DNA of 64,000 nucleotides from Isoetes taiwanensis. Lineage: Eukaryota > Streptophyta > Lycopodiopsida > Isoetales > Isoetaceae. The notes below the pieces were generated by a model. It was given only the letters and a program-made list of their open reading frames with translations, ran no database searches and was not told where the DNA came from. Made by a program: the position numbers and the translations under genes. Location: the NCBI GenBank assembly GCA_021234155.1, contig JAJEKV010000034.1:10243614-10307613 (forward strand), given 5' to 3'. Below are positions 60,517 through 64,000 of this stretch, piece by piece (position 1 is the stretch's first letter; each line of letters begins with the position of its first letter).

Positions 60517-61730
60517 GTCCAGATGGAAAGAAATGTGAAGCTCTAAAGCTTAACACATGTTTTTTCCGAACATTTTTTGCAAGAAGAAAAGAAAAGAAAA
60601 AATGATGTTGCGGTGCTTTAGCCATCTGGCGACTATTGTAGCAGGATCTCAATGCGGCGAACAGGTGTTTGGGGATAATCTCCTCTGTCTGCCTGCTTGC
60701 TCCTCGGATATTGATGTGTTATGCTCTAACGATGGCGATTTATTGAATGAAGGTTGACCCTATTTCTTGTTCGGTTCAACATTCAGGGTATTCAAGGCTC
60801 CATGTTTGATTTCATGCAAGAGCGGATTTTGTTTAGGGATTTTTCCTCTTTCTACCATTATAATGCTAACTCTGGTAGGAAGTGTTTTGAAGAAGTTGCA
60901 TATGAAGTACAAGCAGTAGAGCGTGAGGATGTTTAAGAAAACCACGACTTCCTGCAGAAGTTGGGGATGATCCATTCCAGTATGTATACAAGCTCTGCTT
61001 GCCTTGGCCATGGTGGCCTACCATAATTCGATCCTCGGCAGAAGAACCCAGAGAAAAAAAAGAATAAACATGCATTTAAGCTGCAAAGTCCCGCCTCACG
61101 CAATAGCAGACCATAGATAAATCTGTAGAGGACATTATGCTAGAAGAATCCCCTTTCGGGCGATCAGAGAACGGACCCGACTGATTTATGAAGAATCTTT
61201 CACTTACAGAGCACTTCCCTACTTGGTATGCATGTCTTTTCAAGTCTAATACACAACTGGTTCTTTAATCATAAAATTTGCTCCTGCACAGCCAGATCTA
61301 GAGCTCAGATTAAGTTATGCACAACATCAAATTAGCTTAACTGTAGGCAGCTTGGTTGTATTACAGCTTGGCTTATAGTATAGGCTCTATTTGTAACATA
61401 GACAATCTGTAGATGGGACTATTTATTCATTCTTTCTTTGCTTATTGTCTAGCAGGATCTGATCTCATCTAGAATGGCCATTTTGCTGAAGAGTTAACAA
61501 GGTACATCATCTGCAAAATGTTTCGTACTTCTATGTAGGAAAAATTTACTAATCAATAATGTGAACAGACTATTGCAGATCAGTGGGAGCTTGGTCGGAT
61601 ACGAGTAGCTAAAGAAATTAACTGTGCCTACCCATGTAATTTACAATGTCTACCATGAATGGTTTAAGACGTTAGTATGAGTGCTTCGTTCTACTTATTA
61701 TAGCTCTAGAAGAACATCATATCAATGCAA
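60517..61730. other. Unrecognised sequence downstream of the LTR array (copy B)
   Basis: Counterpart of 35130-36340 with cleaner frames. Plus-strand frames 60557-60757 and 60754-60936 (GIQGSMFDFMQERILFRDF...) adjoin, but belong to no family I recognise. Confidence 0.35.
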
Positions 61731-63640
61731 TACTCAGCTTATGGAGCCTATTTTATTATCTTACAAGAGCTAATGATAAGATGTAAGGATGGCAATAGGT
61801 TATTCTTAGTCTGCCAATGCTCTTTGAGGCAAGATGCCATAAGCAAGTCAATAATAAGCCTAATATTAGGCAATAATATGATGGCATCTTGCTCTTTGAG
61901 GTGCTCAGATGGAAAAAGGCCAAGCCACAAGGGCACAGCTCACGGACCTTATCAACAAGACCGGACTCATCTTGTAGCATTATGCAGGAAAGAAAAAGAT
62001 TCTAGCACAGCCGAACAGGCAATTCCTGCTTAATGTGGTTGACAAATATGGTTTGATGGCTAATCAATCTCCAAGGAAAGATGGAGGTATCACTAAGTTC
62101 ATAACCACAAGCACAGATGCGAACAATAGCATCCTACCAACTCCTGGCATAAATATGATGGCTGATTTAGTAGGCGACCAGCAAATGGAAGTAGACAACA
62201 ATGAAGAATTCGAAAATAATTCGGAGCCTCAACCCAACCAAGTTTTTTCTGAAATTAATGGGACGACACATGCAAGGGCAACAACCCATCTAAAACCTGG
62301 GGACTAGGCCCCATCACCAAACACAATAACCAAATATTAAAAGGCTACCAAGAATAAGATAAGATAATGCTAATGCTAGTGGTAAATTTATGCTTCTAAA
62401 ATTATCTAGACATAGCCAGTCCAAGGATTGGAAGGCCATTGATCTAGAATAATTGCTGCGCCTCCCCTGTACACTGCCCATTTCTTTTGCAGAGCTCACC
62501 TTACGGTTACACCAGTATGGTGCTCCAGCATATCTATATTATTGTGAGCCCTTGTAGGTTCTAAACTAAGTAGTTAATATCGGAATTGGTTCTATGATAG
62601 CAACATCTATCTACAAAAGGCAGATTTATGTGAGAGATAAGCTGAAACCTGTGCAATTAGATCTTAATCTCATCAACTTATATATCATAAGTATTATTTA
62701 AAAATGTGTGGTGAAGGGCGATAAGCCGAGCATTTCTTGCTCCTCCAATTTTCTCGTTTTTTAGATGGATTGAAAGTTTTCGTACAAGAGAAATCAAACA
62801 TATCTGGAGGACAAATTGCAGACCTGCTTCTTCTATTCTATTCTTTAACTTGTTTAAACAATCTATTTGTCTTTTATGCAATATTACATGAACAAGGTAA
62901 TCTTTGATCCTGATACAAAAATTAATATTGTTGACTTGCCTATAAAGCAAGTCTTGCCTAATATAAGCCTCGCCTAATATTAGGCAAGATGCCATCATGC
63001 CAATGCAATATTAGGCTTATGGCATGCAATGTTCTGTTATCTTAAGGAGCTAATATAAGATGTGAGGACTGCTGTAATTTCGTTTAAGTGTGCCAATAAG
63101 ACCTTGCTAATCCATCAATGTTTGAGGAACGATTTCTATTGCTATACACTCTATTACAACTTTACAATTACCAACAAATGAAGTTTAATAAACCGCCACT
63201 CTTGATTCAAAGAATAGACTACAGTACATTCTAATGCCTATGGATATACATAGTGCTGGCATTAGCCAATATTATACTTTAAGTCAACGCATACCTTAAT
63301 GGTCCTATAAAGAGGTGAAGAGGTGAGGAAAAAATATACGAATGAGAAACAAGGTTAAAAACACAGTGGATCTTCGAAATGGAACTTAGAATCCTTTGCA
63401 AATGTGCTCAAAGCTAACATTACTGAACAATGAGTCAAAGCAAAAACTGCAAAGATTATTTAACAATTGCTACAACCCTCCACACATAACGGAAATGAGA
63501 AAACCTGTAGAAACAAATTACTGTAGACCTTAAACAGAGAATAGTACAAAAATGGATCGTAAACCACTGTTTGGTGGAAATTCCTGGAATATTTCCTATT
63601 TATTTATTTTAGGGAACCAAGGGTTTAAAATGTACAGGAA
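61731..63640. other. Region framed by direct repeats and palindromes (copy B)
   Basis: Counterpart of 36341-38220. Related blocks near 61750 and 63035 flank it; GCCTAATATTAGGC palindromes lie near 61858 and 62973. A 90-codon frame at 62035-62307 (starts MVDKYGLMANQSPRKDGGIT) has no recognised family. Possibly an unclassified short element. Confidence 0.45.
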
Positions 63641-63689
63641 GCGCCGCTTGAACGCTGTCAGAGCCATTCCCGTTCTATCCATCCCCAGC

Positions 63690-63845
63690 CATAGCCATCT
63701 TTCATGCCATGCTGCCATAGCCGACTTTCATGCCATGCCGCCGTAGCCGACTTTCATGCCATGCACCGCCATAGCCGACTTTCATGCTCCGCCATAGCCG
63801 ACTTTCATGCCATGCTCCACCATAGCCGACTTTGATGCCATGCCG
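63690..63845. repeat. Minisatellite with CCATAGCCGACTTTCATGCC unit (copy B)
   Basis: About six units of 24-27 bp (CATAGCCGACTTTCATGCCATG plus CYGC or CACC), followed by a related pair ATAATGGAGTTCTTGAG repeated three times to about 63915. Confidence 0.9.
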
Positions 63846-64000
63846 CCGATAATGGAGTTCTTGAGCGGATAATGGAGTTCTTGAGCCATGCTACCGCGAA
63901 TAGTGGAGTTCTTGAGTGGTTTTGCTTCCTGCAAAAGCTCAGTTTTGCTTGAATGATTTTGAATAAGCCCCTGTTTCTTCTGACGTTTCTATTGCGATCT

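Larger units (their letters stand above)
42827..64000 (+). repeat. Large segmental duplication, copy B
   Basis: Colinear, same orientation, with 18648-38622. Roughly 42.8-48.2 kb is degraded relative to copy A, 48.2-52.7 kb is mixed, and 52.7-63.6 kb is mostly the cleaner copy. It contains one extra 1,192-bp LTR unit. It begins in the middle of BAHD coding sequence joined to a GBF exon and runs off the window end. Confidence 0.95.

Noticed and set aside
62035-62307. 90-codon frame as a real small gene
   Set aside because: No recognised family, no splice or promoter context, and the copy A counterpart is broken; kept only as part of an unclassified region.

Overview
The window is nuclear DNA of a land plant, made almost entirely of transposable elements, decayed gene fragments and one large repeated segment. 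Plant origin is shown by pieces of plant gene families (PPR, chloroplast-type Fe superoxide dismutase, VIP3-like WD40, BAHD acyltransferase, G-box-binding bZIP factor) and by plant-type elements (L1-like LINE with a DUF4283-type ORF1, Ty1/copia, Ty3/gypsy, hAT, CACTA, Helitron). The mix of elements and the large intergenic space suggest a big genome, possibly a fern or another non-flowering plant; that is a guess from general knowledge, not shown by the sequence. No intact cellular gene was found.

Layout. 1-1.4 kb holds three unrelated gene scraps side by side (LRR, PPR, Fe-SOD). 1.8-2.2 kb is low complexity. 2.2-5.7 kb is a minus-strand LINE that has lost its 3' part. 6.55 kb has a 180-bp AC microsatellite. 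7.59-11.42 kb is a complete-looking minus-strand Helitron carrying a VIP3/WDR61-like exon. 12.66-13.78 kb is a hAT element with perfect 19-bp terminal inverted repeats and a perfect 8-bp target duplication. 15.2-17.2 kb has CACTA remains. 18.46-18.86 kb is the C-terminal part of a BAHD acyltransferase gene.

From 18,648 to at least 38,622 runs copy A of a large segment, repeated in the same orientation from 42,827 to the window end (copy B, about 24-25 kb away). Each copy holds, in order: a BAHD scrap, rearranged copia pieces, a LINE, another copia piece, gypsy and L1-type scraps, a long unrecognised stretch, a Helitron 3' end, and an array of LTRs from a non-autonomous LTR retrotransposon (four LTRs in A, five in B), followed by unrecognised sequence and a 26-bp-type minisatellite. 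Between the copies (38.6-42.8 kb) lie a GC-rich stretch with inverted repeats and the promoter and first exons of a GBF-type bZIP gene, which is cut off exactly where copy B starts.

The most notable signals are: (1) the duplication and the fact that the two copies differ mostly at CAG/CTG/CCG/CG sites, with the damaged side switching between copies, which looks like methylation-linked basecalling or polishing error more than evolution; (2) the multi-LTR array bounded by a near-matching 5-bp target duplication; (3) the Helitron with captured VIP3 exon; (4) the cleanly delimited hAT element; (5) short pentanucleotide tracts sitting inside three different retroelement coding regions. All comparisons were done by eye.
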